A DNA stretch of 64,000 nt from Chitinophaga niabensis. Its GTDB lineage: Bacteria; Bacteroidota; Bacteroidia; Chitinophagales; Chitinophagaceae. Made by a program: the position numbers and the translations under genes. Positions 1-9,657 of the stretch are shown here, piece by piece (the stretch's first letter is position 1; each line of letters starts with the position of its first letter). The notes under the pieces are model-generated. The model made no database searches, was not told where the DNA came from, and saw only the letters and a program-made list of their open reading frames with translations. The stretch spans positions 5,089,001 to 5,153,000 of the forward strand of contig NZ_CP154260.1 in assembly GCF_039545795.1 (NCBI RefSeq). The letters are read 5' to 3'.

Positions 1-695
1 GACACAGCACCGGAACCGAACAGTGTGCCTGAAGGGCCTTTGATCACTTCAATCCTTTCCAGGTTAGCAGGGTCTACCGTGATCAGCTGATTAGCCACTA
101 ATCCGTTGCGCACAAAACTCCCTGTTCTGAAACCACGGATAATAGCAGAGGTACGGCCATTGCTCACTGTTTCCGTAGAATTCACACCCGCCACATTTTT
201 AATCGCATCTTTATAATCCAGGATGATCTGCTCCTTCATTAATTCTGCCGGCACCACGGTATACACCTGTGGGTTCTCAATGTTCTTTAAAGGCATGCGA
301 ACAGCAGATTCACTTTCCTTACGGGCAAACCTGTTCCTGTCACCCGCGATCACCACTTCCCGCAGTGTTTTCTGGGAGAGGGTCATCTTCACATCCACGG
401 TAGTGGTTTCACCGGCTTTCACGGTAACGGACTGCGTGTATTTATCATGATCAAATAAGAATACTTCCAGTTCATAAGTACCTGGTTTCAGGTTGCGGAA
501 AATAAAGCTGCCTGTTTCATCGCTCAGGGCTTGCCTGCGGGTATCTTTCAACCGCACACCCACTGATGCTGCCGGTTCCCCTTCAGCAGTAGCTACCTGT
601 CCTTTAATAATACCGGTGGAAGATTGTGCGAAAATGGTTGATTGCGGGACCAGTATAAGGCATACAAGGCCCAGGGCAATAATGATTGCTCTCAT
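1..695 (-). CDS. TonB-dependent siderophore-type receptor (N-terminal part)
   Basis: Outer-membrane receptor for active uptake of a ferric chelate or similar ligand, powered by TonB. The gene starts at ATG 695 and runs off the left edge, so only 231 codons are visible. They show a signal peptide of about 24 residues ending IFAQ, a carboxypeptidase-regulatory-like beta domain (about 28-105) and the start of the plug, with the motif IEVIKGPSGTLFGSG near the cut end. It resembles the receptor at 2882-5224 (shared LKNIENPQVYT), so the two are paralogues. The barrel, and so the ligand class, cannot be judged here. The 170 bp upstream contain a hairpin but no clear operator. Confidence 0.85.
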   Translation of the reverse strand, partial: MRAIIIALGLVCLILVPQSTIFAQSSTGIIKGQVATAEGEPAASVGVRLKDTRRQALSDETGSFIFRNLKPGTYELEVFLFDHDKYTQSVTVKAGETTTVDVKMTLSQKTLREVVIAGDRNRFARKESESAVRMPLKNIENPQVYTVVPAELMKEQIILDYKDAIKNVAGVNSTETVSNGRTSAIIRGFRTGSFVRNGLVANQLITVDPANLERIEVIKGPSGTLFGSGAV

Positions 696-833
696 GGTAT
701 TGTTTTATAGTTATGGATCGCCGCAAAGCTACATACCCCTTCCGCGAGGAGTTTATGCATTCGGGAAAATGATTTACGGGATTGGGAATAATCTGGTAGG
801 GGTTGACTTTGGGGTTTGCGTTTATAACATGGC

Positions 834-854
834 CTGGAAGCACTATGCTTCCAG
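834..854. repeat. Perfect 8-bp hairpin between GH127 and receptor genes
   Basis: CTGGAAGC at 834-841 pairs perfectly with GCTTCCAG at 847-854 around a 5-base loop. It lies just downstream of the GH127 stop on the minus strand. No T-run follows the stem in either direction (a T-run precedes it on the minus strand), so it may stabilise the mRNA 3' end rather than act as a classical terminator. Confidence 0.45.
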
Positions 855-864
855 ACCAAAAAAA

Positions 865-2712
865 TTATAGTTCCTTAGGATCCAGCAACTGCGGCATCCA
901 CACCCTGAACATGGGCAGGGATGCTGCATTCCCTGCAGATGCATAATCACACAACGAAAGGGGAACAGCTTTCGTTCCTCCTTCTGCATAAGATTCCGGT
1001 ATACACATTGCAGTAAACTGCATCCAGATACCATCTTTATTTACGTCCTTTAATGTAAGCGCAATATGTTTGCTTTTATCTGCAACAGGTTTTACAATAG
1101 CCCCAAAGTCAGGCCCCGGCAATCTTGCATCCCTGGCCAGCAATACCGGCCCACGCAGAATAGCCACATACTTCGGCTCAGATCCTGATGTTTCAATACG
1201 GCCCCTCATGTCCAGCTCCAATGCCAATGTATCTCCCTTTGCCCATTTACGTTTGATCGCTGCATAGGTACCTGGTGTTACATTAGCTACAGCCTCTCCA
1301 TTCACGGTTAATGTAGACGTTTCACTCCATGCAGGGATACGTACGCGTAAGGTCATTTCTTCCGCTTTAGCCAATTGTACACCTATCGCTATTTTCCCCG
1401 TTACCGGGTAATCGGTATGTTGCTGCAAAACCACCTGCTGGCCGGAAGGTGATCTTAACACAAACTCCCCTTCCGTAAAGAAGTTAACAGACAAACCATC
1501 TTTGCCAGACATTGCCACCGTTAAAGGCAAAGTGAACAAACCCCTCGGCCCGCTGGCCTCACAGCAGTTCAACCCCATGCCACATTGTTCACTCCCTTTG
1601 AGCCGTTGCCCATATAAAGGCGTATACTTTGCCCATGCAGCACCATCTGTACTCATGGAACCTAATAATGCATTGTAGTAAGTCTGCTCAATAGCATCTG
1701 CATATTTCGCTTCTCCCGTTAAGCGCAACAACTGCTGGCTTAACTTGATCCAGGTAGCCGTAACACAGGTTTCCTGGTAATGATGTATCGGCGCCGTTTG
1801 TAAATGCGCACCACCAAACCAGCATTCCAAAGCAGAACCGGAACCGGCCACATTGATCTCTGTATTCCTGATATTCTCCCAGGTTCTCTCCACCGCCTGT
1901 TTATATTTCTCTTCTCCCGTTAAACGATAATATTCCAGCAACCCTTCGTAGCAGGACATCATCTCATAAGCCTTCTGCCCCTGATCCCATCCATACCAAT
2001 TATTCAGCGCTTTCGGAAAACGTTTGGCCACATCAATCTCTGATTTACTGATCAGCTGCGGCCCCTGTGGTGTTTCCCATTCTTTCACGATCTCATCCGC
2101 AAATGCCAGGTACTTTTTATTCTTCGTGCGGGCATATAAACGGCAGACAGGTTCCAGCACGGAAGTAGCTGCCATGCCCCTGTGATTCCCCATCTTAACG
2201 ATCAGCACATTCTTTTTGCCCAATTCCATCATCAAATGGTCTGCTACTTTTCCTGCGGCGGTCAGGCTTTTTTTATCTCCCGTCAGATCATAATAATCCA
2301 GCAAACCCAGCATCACATATTTCCTCCCCCAGATATCCCATGCCTGCAATCGCTTATCCTCAGCATAATTCCCGATATAACCATCTTCCGTTTGCGTACT
2401 GATAATACCTGTTACTGCATGATCCAGCACAGCTTTCAGCTTGGGTTCCGGTTTATAACGATACGCCAGCACAGCAGACGTAAACCACTTCCCCCAGAAC
2501 TCCGTTTGCCAGCAACGGGTTTCTGTACGTGTTTTAAATGTCTCAATTAATCTGTCCACATCCTGCGCAAGAATGCGGTTATTATAGGAAGCGTCTAATC
2601 TTTCACCGGTAAAACCAGCGATGCGCGCGGAAGAAGCTGGTTTTAACTGATCATCAACAGTACCGGTTCGTAATACAAAAGCCGAGGCTAGTAACAGGAA
2701 TAATTTCATCAT
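865..2712 (-). CDS. GH127-like glycoside hydrolase (DUF1680, beta-L-arabinofuranosidase family)
   Basis: A 615-residue (alpha/alpha)6-barrel protein of the GH127/GH146 (DUF1680) superfamily, whose known members release beta-L-arabinofuranose using a zinc-bound cysteine nucleophile. The zinc-site pattern is visible: Glu296, Cys316 in the motif YQETC, and Cys383-Cys384 in NCCEASGPR. By analogy with the characterised enzyme HypBA1, the second cysteine of the CC pair would be the nucleophile. The N-terminus is hydrophobic (MMKLFLLLASAF), suggesting export to the periplasm, but the cleavage site is weak. It stands alone between two TonB receptors, with no SusCD partner next to it. Substrate is not known; other GH127-clan specificities are possible. 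Confidence 0.8.
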   Translation of the reverse strand: MMKLFLLLASAFVLRTGTVDDQLKPASSARIAGFTGERLDASYNNRILAQDVDRLIETFKTRTETRCWQTEFWGKWFTSAVLAYRYKPEPKLKAVLDHAVTGIISTQTEDGYIGNYAEDKRLQAWDIWGRKYVMLGLLDYYDLTGDKKSLTAAGKVADHLMMELGKKNVLIVKMGNHRGMAATSVLEPVCRLYARTKNKKYLAFADEIVKEWETPQGPQLISKSEIDVAKRFPKALNNWYGWDQGQKAYEMMSCYEGLLEYYRLTGEEKYKQAVERTWENIRNTEINVAGSGSALECWFGGAHLQTAPIHHYQETCVTATWIKLSQQLLRLTGEAKYADAIEQTYYNALLGSMSTDGAAWAKYTPLYGQRLKGSEQCGMGLNCCEASGPRGLFTLPLTVAMSGKDGLSVNFFTEGEFVLRSPSGQQVVLQQHTDYPVTGKIAIGVQLAKAEEMTLRVRIPAWSETSTLTVNGEAVANVTPGTYAAIKRKWAKGDTLALELDMRGRIETSGSEPKYVAILRGPVLLARDARLPGPDFGAIVKPVADKSKHIALTLKDVNKDGIWMQFTAMCIPESYAEGGTKAVPLSLCDYASAGNAASLPMFRVWMPQLLDPKEL

Positions 2713-2713
2713 T

Positions 2714-2725
2714 CATAACGTTATG
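2714..2725. promoter_or_regulatory. 12-bp perfect palindrome at the GH127 start
   Basis: CATAACGTTATG is a perfect palindrome ending two bases before the GH127 start codon on the minus strand. It may be an operator or chance. The half-site CATAAC/GTTATG also forms the core of the inverted repeat at 24432-24465. Confidence 0.3.
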
Positions 2726-2828
2726 GGCTAAATCTAATAAAAAGCAACTAACGCGGCATCCTGCACCTTCCGGATTTGTTAATGAACCCTCATTTCCGCT
2801 TTGCGTAAGAAATTTTCCCGATCCGACA

Positions 2829-2869
2829 TTCCAATTTGGAAAACCCGGGGGAAATTTGCATCCGCAAAT
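2829..2869. promoter_or_regulatory. Inverted repeats upstream of the TonB receptor
   Basis: TTCCAA-T-TTGGAA (2829-2841) is a perfect dyad 40 bp upstream of the receptor start, and ATTTGC-atcc-GCAAAT (2854-2869) forms a small hairpin just before the ATG. The first could be an operator, the second a leader hairpin. Neither matches a Fur box that I recognise. Confidence 0.35.
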
Positions 2870-2881
2870 GCTGCTTAACAC

Positions 2882-5224
2882 ATGAGAAGAGGTCTATATT
2901 TTCTATTACTTATATTTACTTATAATATATCAATCGCCAGAGAATCAGCGGATAAGGGAACAATTAAAGGAAAAGTACTCACCACAGACGGCAAACCGGT
3001 AGACGGGGCCAGCATCCAGATAAAAGGCATCCAGGGGGAATTTGTTTCTGCAGAAGATGGTGTTTTTACCGTACAACAGATCAGGACCGGCACCCATACA
3101 TTAAGGGTTTTATTGATAGGATACGCTCCAGCCACCCTGGAAGTGGAAGTAAAAAAGGACCAGGTCACTAACGTAACCGTTCAATTAGAAGTAACACACC
3201 AGCAACTGAACGAGGTAACCATCACCTCCGGATATAACAAATTCAATAAAAAAGAAACAGACGATATTGCCCGCCTGCCTTTAAAGAACATTGAAAATCC
3301 GCAAGTTTACACCATCGTTACCAAAGAGATCATCAAAGAGCAACTGGCCACGGATTATAACAGCATCTTCAAAAACATACCCGGCGCCGGTATACCCATT
3401 GTATACAACCAGGGCAGAAGTGCATTGCTCACCAGGGGTTTTGTTACTGCTAACCTCATCCGCAACAGTATCTCCGGTTTTGTTTATACCAATATTGACC
3501 CCGCCAACCTGGAAGTACTGGAAGCTATCAAAGGCCCATCCGGTACACTCTTCAACAGCAGCCAGATCTCTTTCGGCGGATTGTTCAACCGTGTTACCAA
3601 AAAACCAAACGAAGCCAAAAAAGGAGAGATCAGTTATTCAGCCGGCAGCTATAACCTGAACCGCCTCACTTTTGACGTCAACACACCGGTCAATGAAGAT
3701 AAAACAGTGCTGATGCGCGTGAATGGTGCCCTGCACACAGAACAAAGTTTCCAGGACGCAGGTTTTACCCGCAGCCTGATGCTCGCTCCCAGTTTTATTT
3801 ATAAAGCAGATGACAAACTTTCTTTCCTGCTGGATATAGAAGCCTCTACTTTTAATGCTACCTCCCCCATCCGTTATGCACCTGCGGTAAAAGGAAAGGT
3901 CAACAATATTAAAGACCTGGGTATGGACTATAAACGTTCATTCACCAATAATACACTGGACTACGTAACAAAACAGTTCAATGTTTTCGGTCAGATCAAC
4001 TACCAGATCAACAGCGGGTGGAAATTGCAAACCAATGTTACCCGTACCTTTTCTACCACCGTTGGTTACGTCAGCCAGTTAAGAGGAATAACGGACAGCA
4101 CTTTACAACTCAGCGTACAAAAAGAAAACTTCCCCTATAATGGTACAGAGATCCAGCAGAACCTGATCGGTGATTTCAAGATCGGCAAACTGCGCAACCG
4201 CATTGTGATAGGTGTTGACTTCTTTAACCAACGCAGCGACAGGACCACCCCTACCATTAACCTCCCTGTTATCAATTTCAAAAAACCGGGCACTGCTTAT
4301 ACACTCTACAATTCAGACAGGGTGGACTCTATTGCAGCCACTGTGCCGTACGACATGTACAGGACCAATTTATATACCTACAGCGCTTATGTATCTAACG
4401 TCATTAACATCACCCCTAAACTGAATGTGATGTTAAGTCTGCGTGCAGACCGTTATGTGGATGAAGGAACTTACCGCCCCGCATTTGATACAGCCAGCGG
4501 CGCATTTTCCCAGAATGCATTATCTCCCAAACTGGGCATCGTATATGAAGTGTTGAAAGAAAAAATATCGCTGTTCGGTAACTACATGAATGGGTTTAAT
4601 AATGTTACCGGGCAGGATTACACCGGCGCAAACTTTAAACCACAGCAAGCCAACCAGTGGGAACTGGGTTTTAAGCTGGATGTGTTCAATCACAAACTCA
4701 GCAGCACCATCAGCTATTATAATATTGATGTAAGCAATATGACCCGCGTGGACCTGGAACATCCTAATTTCAGCATCCAGAACGGCACACAGGTGAGCAA
4801 AGGGCTGGAAGCAGAAGTGATCGCCAATCCTTTCTCCGGATTCAACATTGTAGCAGGGTATACTTATAACGACAGCAAATACACTTTTGCAGATTCAACC
4901 ATACAAGGTTTAAGACCAGCCAGCGCCGGTCCTGAGCACCTGGTTAACTTCTGGATGAGCTACCGCCTGATGACCGGTCCCGCAAAAGGATTAGGTTTTG
5001 GTATAGGTGGCAACTACGGTAGCGCTTCTTTCCAGACAAACACCAAAGCATTTGTATTTAATATTCCCTCCTACACCTTACTGGATGCAACAATATATTA
5101 CGACAGACCTACGTTCCGTTTTGGTGTAAAAGTGGATAACCTTACAAATGAAAAATACTGGTCACCCCGCCTGGCACCGCAAATGCCAACCAGGGTTACG
5201 GCAAATGCTACTTTCAGATTTTAG
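2882..5224 (+). CDS. TonB-dependent siderophore receptor
   Basis: A complete 780-residue outer-membrane receptor of the FhuE/FpvA type. It has a short signal peptide, a carboxypeptidase-regulatory-like domain (about 26-110) that replaces the N-terminus seen in proteobacterial receptors, a plug (about 130-235, with EAIKGPSGTLF), and a 22-strand-type barrel ending in the aromatic NATFRF. The next gene, a PepSY protein, starts 3 bp later, so the two are co-transcribed. That pairing is common for iron-chelate uptake, with the PepSY protein a possible ferric reductase. It resembles the partial receptor at the left edge. The exact ligand cannot be read from sequence. Confidence 0.92.
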   Translation: MRRGLYFLLLIFTYNISIARESADKGTIKGKVLTTDGKPVDGASIQIKGIQGEFVSAEDGVFTVQQIRTGTHTLRVLLIGYAPATLEVEVKKDQVTNVTVQLEVTHQQLNEVTITSGYNKFNKKETDDIARLPLKNIENPQVYTIVTKEIIKEQLATDYNSIFKNIPGAGIPIVYNQGRSALLTRGFVTANLIRNSISGFVYTNIDPANLEVLEAIKGPSGTLFNSSQISFGGLFNRVTKKPNEAKKGEISYSAGSYNLNRLTFDVNTPVNEDKTVLMRVNGALHTEQSFQDAGFTRSLMLAPSFIYKADDKLSFLLDIEASTFNATSPIRYAPAVKGKVNNIKDLGMDYKRSFTNNTLDYVTKQFNVFGQINYQINSGWKLQTNVTRTFSTTVGYVSQLRGITDSTLQLSVQKENFPYNGTEIQQNLIGDFKIGKLRNRIVIGVDFFNQRSDRTTPTINLPVINFKKPGTAYTLYNSDRVDSIAATVPYDMYRTNLYTYSAYVSNVINITPKLNVMLSLRADRYVDEGTYRPAFDTASGAFSQNALSPKLGIVYEVLKEKISLFGNYMNGFNNVTGQDYTGANFKPQQANQWELGFKLDVFNHKLSSTISYYNIDVSNMTRVDLEHPNFSIQNGTQVSKGLEAEVIANPFSGFNIVAGYTYNDSKYTFADSTIQGLRPASAGPEHLVNFWMSYRLMTGPAKGLGFGIGGNYGSASFQTNTKAFVFNIPSYTLLDATIYYDRPTFRFGVKVDNLTNEKYWSPRLAPQMPTRVTANATFRF

Positions 5225-5227
5225 AAG

Positions 5228-6406
5228 ATGAAGAAGAAACAACGATTTAAAAATATTGTACGAAAGATTCACCTATGGCTCGGATTATCATCCGGGCTAG
5301 TGGTTTTTATAGTGGCCATCACTGGTGCCCTGTACATATTTGAAGAGGAAGGAAGGGCTATGTTCCAGCACCGGTACTACCACATCCCGGAAAGTAATGC
5401 CGGTCATCCCAGGTTGCCCGTAGATCAGATGCAGGCAACCGTTGCTGCACGTTATCCCGGAGAGAAGATCACCAGTATCCGTTTCCAGGAAACAAAAGAT
5501 GCAGCCTTTATCTTCTTCATGGAAAAACGCTTTGTATCTGTTGATCCTACCACCGCACAGATCATTGGCGTGCGGAACAAAAATGCAGATTTCTTTACGG
5601 TAGTGCTGAAGGTTCACATGGAACTTTACCTGGGCGAAGTAGGTAAAGAGATCATCCGCTGGAATGTGTTGATATTTTTCCTGATGTGTGTGAGCGGGCT
5701 CATCTTATGGTTCCCGAAACAATTAAGGTTCCTCAAACAGGCCACACGCATCAACTTTAAAACAAAAAACTACAAACGCCTCAACTGGGACCTGCACAGT
5801 GTGCTGGGGTTCTATGCACTCATCGTCCTGTTCGTGATTTCCCTCACCGGTATGTTCTGGGTTTTTGATACCGTAAAAGAAATAGCAGCGGCAATAGCCG
5901 GTGGCACAACTGAGTATAATACTAAAAGAACACCCATCAAACCGGAAACAATAGGGCATTTCACTTTGCAGGATGCCTATGATGCTGCCACAAGGGATTT
6001 CCCGGGAGCTAAAGAAACTTTCATCACACCATTTAACGATAAAGATGCCAACATCCGCATCATCATGCGGTACCCCTACAGCATTATACGTAAGCAGAAC
6101 ACGCTTTACTACAACGCTAACTCAGGTAAACTTGTATTTTCAGAATTGTATAAAAACTATACCGGTTACGCTGCTGTAGCCAGGAGTAACTTCGATTTTC
6201 ATACAGGCAGGATCAGGGCTTTGGGCATAGGCAGCAAGATCGTTTACTTCATTGTAGCTTTAATTGCCGCTTCATTGCCCATTACAGGATTCATTGTCTG
6301 GTGGGGCAGAAGGCATAAGAAAAAGATACCGGCTCCTGTAAAACGCAGGATCACTAAACCGGTGATGGTGACGAAAGATTTCATGGAAGCGCCGAGTCCT
6401 AACTGA
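5228..6406 (+). CDS. PepSY-associated inner-membrane protein (iron uptake)
   Basis: A 392-residue inner-membrane protein of the PepSY_TM family, often annotated as an iron-regulated membrane protein. It has a first membrane helix near residues 18-40 (VVFIVAITGALYIFEEEG, the family signature), periplasmic PepSY-like segments, central helices (about 138-160 and 190-215, with the family pattern HSVLGFYALIVLFVISLTG) and a last helix near 345-365 before a basic tail. Histidines in the helices could bind haem. It follows the receptor by 3 bp, so the likely job is reduction or handling of the imported iron complex. The reaction is not proven for this family. Confidence 0.88.
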   Translation: MKKKQRFKNIVRKIHLWLGLSSGLVVFIVAITGALYIFEEEGRAMFQHRYYHIPESNAGHPRLPVDQMQATVAARYPGEKITSIRFQETKDAAFIFFMEKRFVSVDPTTAQIIGVRNKNADFFTVVLKVHMELYLGEVGKEIIRWNVLIFFLMCVSGLILWFPKQLRFLKQATRINFKTKNYKRLNWDLHSVLGFYALIVLFVISLTGMFWVFDTVKEIAAAIAGGTTEYNTKRTPIKPETIGHFTLQDAYDAATRDFPGAKETFITPFNDKDANIRIIMRYPYSIIRKQNTLYYNANSGKLVFSELYKNYTGYAAVARSNFDFHTGRIRALGIGSKIVYFIVALIAASLPITGFIVWWGRRHKKKIPAPVKRRITKPVMVTKDFMEAPSPN

Positions 6407-6465
6407 GCGCAGGGAAAGCTCCCCTTTCTTCCCGTACAAACAGATCTGGAACGCCCCAATCACGA

Positions 6466-6489
6466 AATATACGCTGAGTTATGTATATT
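6466..6489. promoter_or_regulatory. Inverted repeat before the propeller-LuxR regulator
   Basis: AATATAC (6466-6472) and GTATATT (6483-6489) form a perfect 7-bp dyad with a 10-base spacer, and two flanking bases also nearly match. It sits about 36 bp before the preferred GTG start, where an operator or promoter spacer would be expected. Confidence 0.35.
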
Positions 6490-6524
6490 CGTTGATAAAG
6501 GTCATCTCCACTAATCTAAATTGC

Positions 6525-9410
6525 GTGAAGAAGTTTATATCCACGATAAACATCCTGATTATATGCTTTTGTGCCCAGGGTCAAAATCAAACAGCATTAC
6601 CACAGATCGTTAACTATCATAGCTACGATTACAAAGCCGGTGTGCAAAACTGGGCCATTGAACAAGACGCTAACGGATTATTGTATTTTGGCAACAGCGA
6701 AGGACTCCTCTCCTTCGATGGTAAATTCTGGAGACGCTACCAGCTACCCAATCAAACCATTGTTCGCTCTGTAAAAATAGCCGCCGATGGAAAGATCTAT
6801 GTAGGCGGTCAGGACGAGATCGGTTATTTTTTCCCTGACAACCAGGGCCGGCTGGAATATCATTCCCTGAAAAAACTACTTCCCTCAGCAGAAGGCCATT
6901 TCTCTGACATCTGGAACATCGCTATTTATAAGGAACAGGTTTTCTTCCGCTCTAGGAACCAGATCTTCCACCTGAAAGATGGTGTAATAAGTGTATATAA
7001 ACCTGAAACAAGATGGGACTTCCTCGGAGAAGCCAATAACCAGCTCTTTGCACAGGAATATAATAAAGGCCTTGTGGTATATGACAACGGCGTATGGAAA
7101 CCTTACTGCAATAACCCCATCCTGGATGAAACACCCGTAACTGCCATCCTGGAATATGGCAAAGACACCCTGATGGTATCCACACTTAAAAAAGGGGTGT
7201 ACTTCCTGCATAATAATATACTCACACCCAAAACCACCAGTATAGACAATATCTTCACTAACGACCGCCTCTATTGTACGGTAAAAGTGAATGAAGAATG
7301 GTTTGCATTTGGCACCAACTCATCCGGCATCTTCATTGTAGACAGAAAAGGAAAACTCATTCAAACCTACTCCTACACGGAAGGCCTGCAGAAAAATAAT
7401 ATCAGGAGCTTACTCTTAGACAGGAACAAAAACCTCTGGATAGGCCTGGACGATGGTATAGACCAGGTAGCCATCAACAGTGCTATTAAATATATCTACC
7501 CTGACAAAAAGAAACAGGTAACCGGTTACGCCACCCGGGTTTTCCGGGACAGGTTATATATCGGCACATCCAACGGACTCTATTCTTCCCCGCTTGATCT
7601 TTCCCAGCAAGACCTCAGCTTATCTGAAAGCAATTTTGCGGAAGTGAATAATTCCACCGGCCAGGTATGGAGTCTGGATGAGATCAACGATCATTTGCTG
7701 GTAGGGCATGAAGATGGAGGATTTACCGTTAACGGCAGTAATGCCATAAAACTCTATGCCGCAGCAGGCTCCTGGTTGTTCAAACCCAGCTCCCAGGTTT
7801 TCCCCGCTTCTCATATTATTGTAGGTACTTACACCGGCCTGCGCGTGATAAAGTTTGACCAGCAGACCTTCAAAGACCTCGGCCGCCTGGATGGCATTCA
7901 CGAATCCCTCCGGTTCCTCTCTTTCGACAGTAATACCTCCACGGTATGGGCTTCCCACCCCAACCGTGGTATTTTCCGGATAGAACTTTCGCCGGACCTG
8001 AGCAGGATCGTGCGGACCAAATTATACGATAGCAAATCCGGCCTGCCCGGTAATAATGGTAATTATATATACCGTATCAAAAACAGGATAGTAGTAACAG
8101 CCCTGAGCGGGGTATATGAATTCAATTCCTCTGCCAACCGTTTTGAACTGTCTTCCACCCTCCACCCGATCTTTAAAGACCTGGACCTGCAGTACCTCCA
8201 TGAAGATAAAGACGGGAACATCTGGTTCATCACCCACAAAAAAGCAGGTGTGGTGGATTTTCACAAACCCGCCAACGGCAAAAATTACTCCGTGGTGTAT
8301 TTCCCGGAACTCAATGGCATTGTGCTCGGCGGATATGAATCCATCTACTCCTGGAACGATGAGAACATCTTCATCGCCGCCAACAAAGGCATCATTCATG
8401 TGAACTATAAAAAATACAGCGCCCAGATCTCCCGCCCAGATGTATTCCTGGGGCAGGTAAGGCTTTCTGAAAAGGATAGCCTCCTGTATGGTGGTTACAC
8501 CAAACAGCAGGCTACCGTACACCTGGGCAGCAAGCTCAACTCCCTTCACTTTGAATACTCCTCCACCATGTTTGAGCAGTTGCGGAACATTGAATTCAGC
8601 TACCAGCTGGCGGGTTTCGATGAAGCATGGTCTGCCTGGAGTACCAAAAGTGAAAAGGATTACACCAACCTGCCTCCCGGGAAATATACCTTTTATGTAA
8701 AGGCCCGGAACAACCTGGGCAATGAATCTGCCCCCGTTACCTGGACATTTGAAGTGCACCGCGCCTGGTACAACAGCTTCTGGATCTATGGATTATACGT
8801 ATGCCTGCTGGCAGGGATCATCTACCTCGTGTTCAGGTGGCAGCAGAAGAAACACCAGGCAGAACAGCAACACCTCAATTATTTACATCAGCTGGTACTG
8901 GACAGGAACGAAAAAGAGATCATTAAACTGAAGAACGAAAAACTGGAAACAGACATCAATTTCAAAAACAGGGAACTCCTCACCATGACCATCAACCTCG
9001 TACAAAGAGGTGAAGTGCTCACCAAGATCAAGGAGATCATTTCCTCCCTCATGAAAAAAGATACCTCGGACGATAGTTCCCCTGCTTTCCGTAATTTATT
9101 AAAGCTGATCCGGGAAGTGGAAAAGAGTAATGAGGATTGGGACCAGTTTGCCATCCACTTCAATAATGTCAATATCGACTTCTTCAATACACTCAAACAG
9201 GCTTACCCGGACCTCACGGCAAACGACCTGAAATTATGTGCATACCTCCGGATGAACCTCTCCTCCAAGGAAATTGCCCAGCTCCTCAACATCACGCTCA
9301 AGGCAGTGGAAATTGCCCGTTACCGCCTTAGAAAGAAATTACTCCTCCTCCCGGACACCAACCTGGTAGACTTCCTGACCCAGCTCCCCAAAAGTCCTGT
9401 AAGCGCATAA
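6525..9410 (+). CDS. Propeller/Y_Y_Y sensor-regulator with C-terminal LuxR-type HTH
   Basis: A one-protein transmembrane regulator. I chose GTG 6525 (961 aa) because it begins MKKFISTINILIICFCAQG, a good signal peptide; an in-frame TTG at 6492 would add 11 residues ahead of it. The periplasmic part is a two-component-regulator-type beta-propeller (about 30-630) followed by a Y_Y_Y domain (about 665-740). One membrane helix (WIYGLYVCLLAGIIYLVF) and a coiled coil lead to a C-terminal LuxR-like helix-turn-helix (ending about 955; motif SSKEIAQLLNI). There is no histidine-kinase or receiver domain. The helix-turn-helix is close to that of the TPR regulator at 37333-39081. It probably controls the SusCD genes that follow. 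Confidence 0.88.
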   Translation: MKKFISTINILIICFCAQGQNQTALPQIVNYHSYDYKAGVQNWAIEQDANGLLYFGNSEGLLSFDGKFWRRYQLPNQTIVRSVKIAADGKIYVGGQDEIGYFFPDNQGRLEYHSLKKLLPSAEGHFSDIWNIAIYKEQVFFRSRNQIFHLKDGVISVYKPETRWDFLGEANNQLFAQEYNKGLVVYDNGVWKPYCNNPILDETPVTAILEYGKDTLMVSTLKKGVYFLHNNILTPKTTSIDNIFTNDRLYCTVKVNEEWFAFGTNSSGIFIVDRKGKLIQTYSYTEGLQKNNIRSLLLDRNKNLWIGLDDGIDQVAINSAIKYIYPDKKKQVTGYATRVFRDRLYIGTSNGLYSSPLDLSQQDLSLSESNFAEVNNSTGQVWSLDEINDHLLVGHEDGGFTVNGSNAIKLYAAAGSWLFKPSSQVFPASHIIVGTYTGLRVIKFDQQTFKDLGRLDGIHESLRFLSFDSNTSTVWASHPNRGIFRIELSPDLSRIVRTKLYDSKSGLPGNNGNYIYRIKNRIVVTALSGVYEFNSSANRFELSSTLHPIFKDLDLQYLHEDKDGNIWFITHKKAGVVDFHKPANGKNYSVVYFPELNGIVLGGYESIYSWNDENIFIAANKGIIHVNYKKYSAQISRPDVFLGQVRLSEKDSLLYGGYTKQQATVHLGSKLNSLHFEYSSTMFEQLRNIEFSYQLAGFDEAWSAWSTKSEKDYTNLPPGKYTFYVKARNNLGNESAPVTWTFEVHRAWYNSFWIYGLYVCLLAGIIYLVFRWQQKKHQAEQQHLNYLHQLVLDRNEKEIIKLKNEKLETDINFKNRELLTMTINLVQRGEVLTKIKEIISSLMKKDTSDDSSPAFRNLLKLIREVEKSNEDWDQFAIHFNNVNIDFFNTLKQAYPDLTANDLKLCAYLRMNLSSKEIAQLLNITLKAVEIARYRLRKKLLLLPDTNLVDFLTQLPKSPVSA

Positions 9411-9441
9411 GTCATTGTTTATCATATAATTAACCTACTGC

Positions 9442-9509
9442 TGTAGGGGCATTGTAGGGCTCAAAATCCGTAGTGCCCAATTAATTTTTCTTTTGTAGGG
9501 TTCAAGTAG
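9442..9509 (+). promoter_or_regulatory. Two pairs of 11-bp-spaced TGTAG direct repeats upstream of susC
   Basis: TGTAG(GGG) occurs at 9442-9446 and 9453-9457, then TGTAG at 9494-9498 and AGTAG at 9505-9509; within each pair the starts are exactly 11 bp apart. A further CGTAG lies at 9469. All face the downstream SusC gene. A weak -7-like TATTTTTA starts at 9545, 40 bp after the last repeat. They are likely operator sites for the neighbouring LuxR-type regulator (inference). Confidence 0.55.
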
Positions 9510-9657
9510 GGCCCTGTATAAAACATTCATTCTCCCGTTCTCTCTATTTTTAATTTCCAGGTAAGAATCTGATCAATTGCAATTCTTTTTTATTCCCACA
9601 CTGACGTAAAAAATCTATTGATCCACGTAAAATTCCTAACGAACAAGTCTTAATTCC

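Noticed and set aside
834..854. Hairpin read as a rho-independent terminator of the GH127 gene
   Set aside because: No T-run follows the stem on the minus strand, so it is listed only as a hairpin.
6492..6524. TTG 6492 as start of the propeller regulator
   Set aside because: GTG 6525 gives a cleaner signal peptide (MKKFISTINILIICFCAQG).
8022..8759. Long minus-strand open frame (245 codons) inside the regulator
   Set aside because: It is a shadow of the propeller/Y_Y_Y coding sequence on the plus strand, with no family features.
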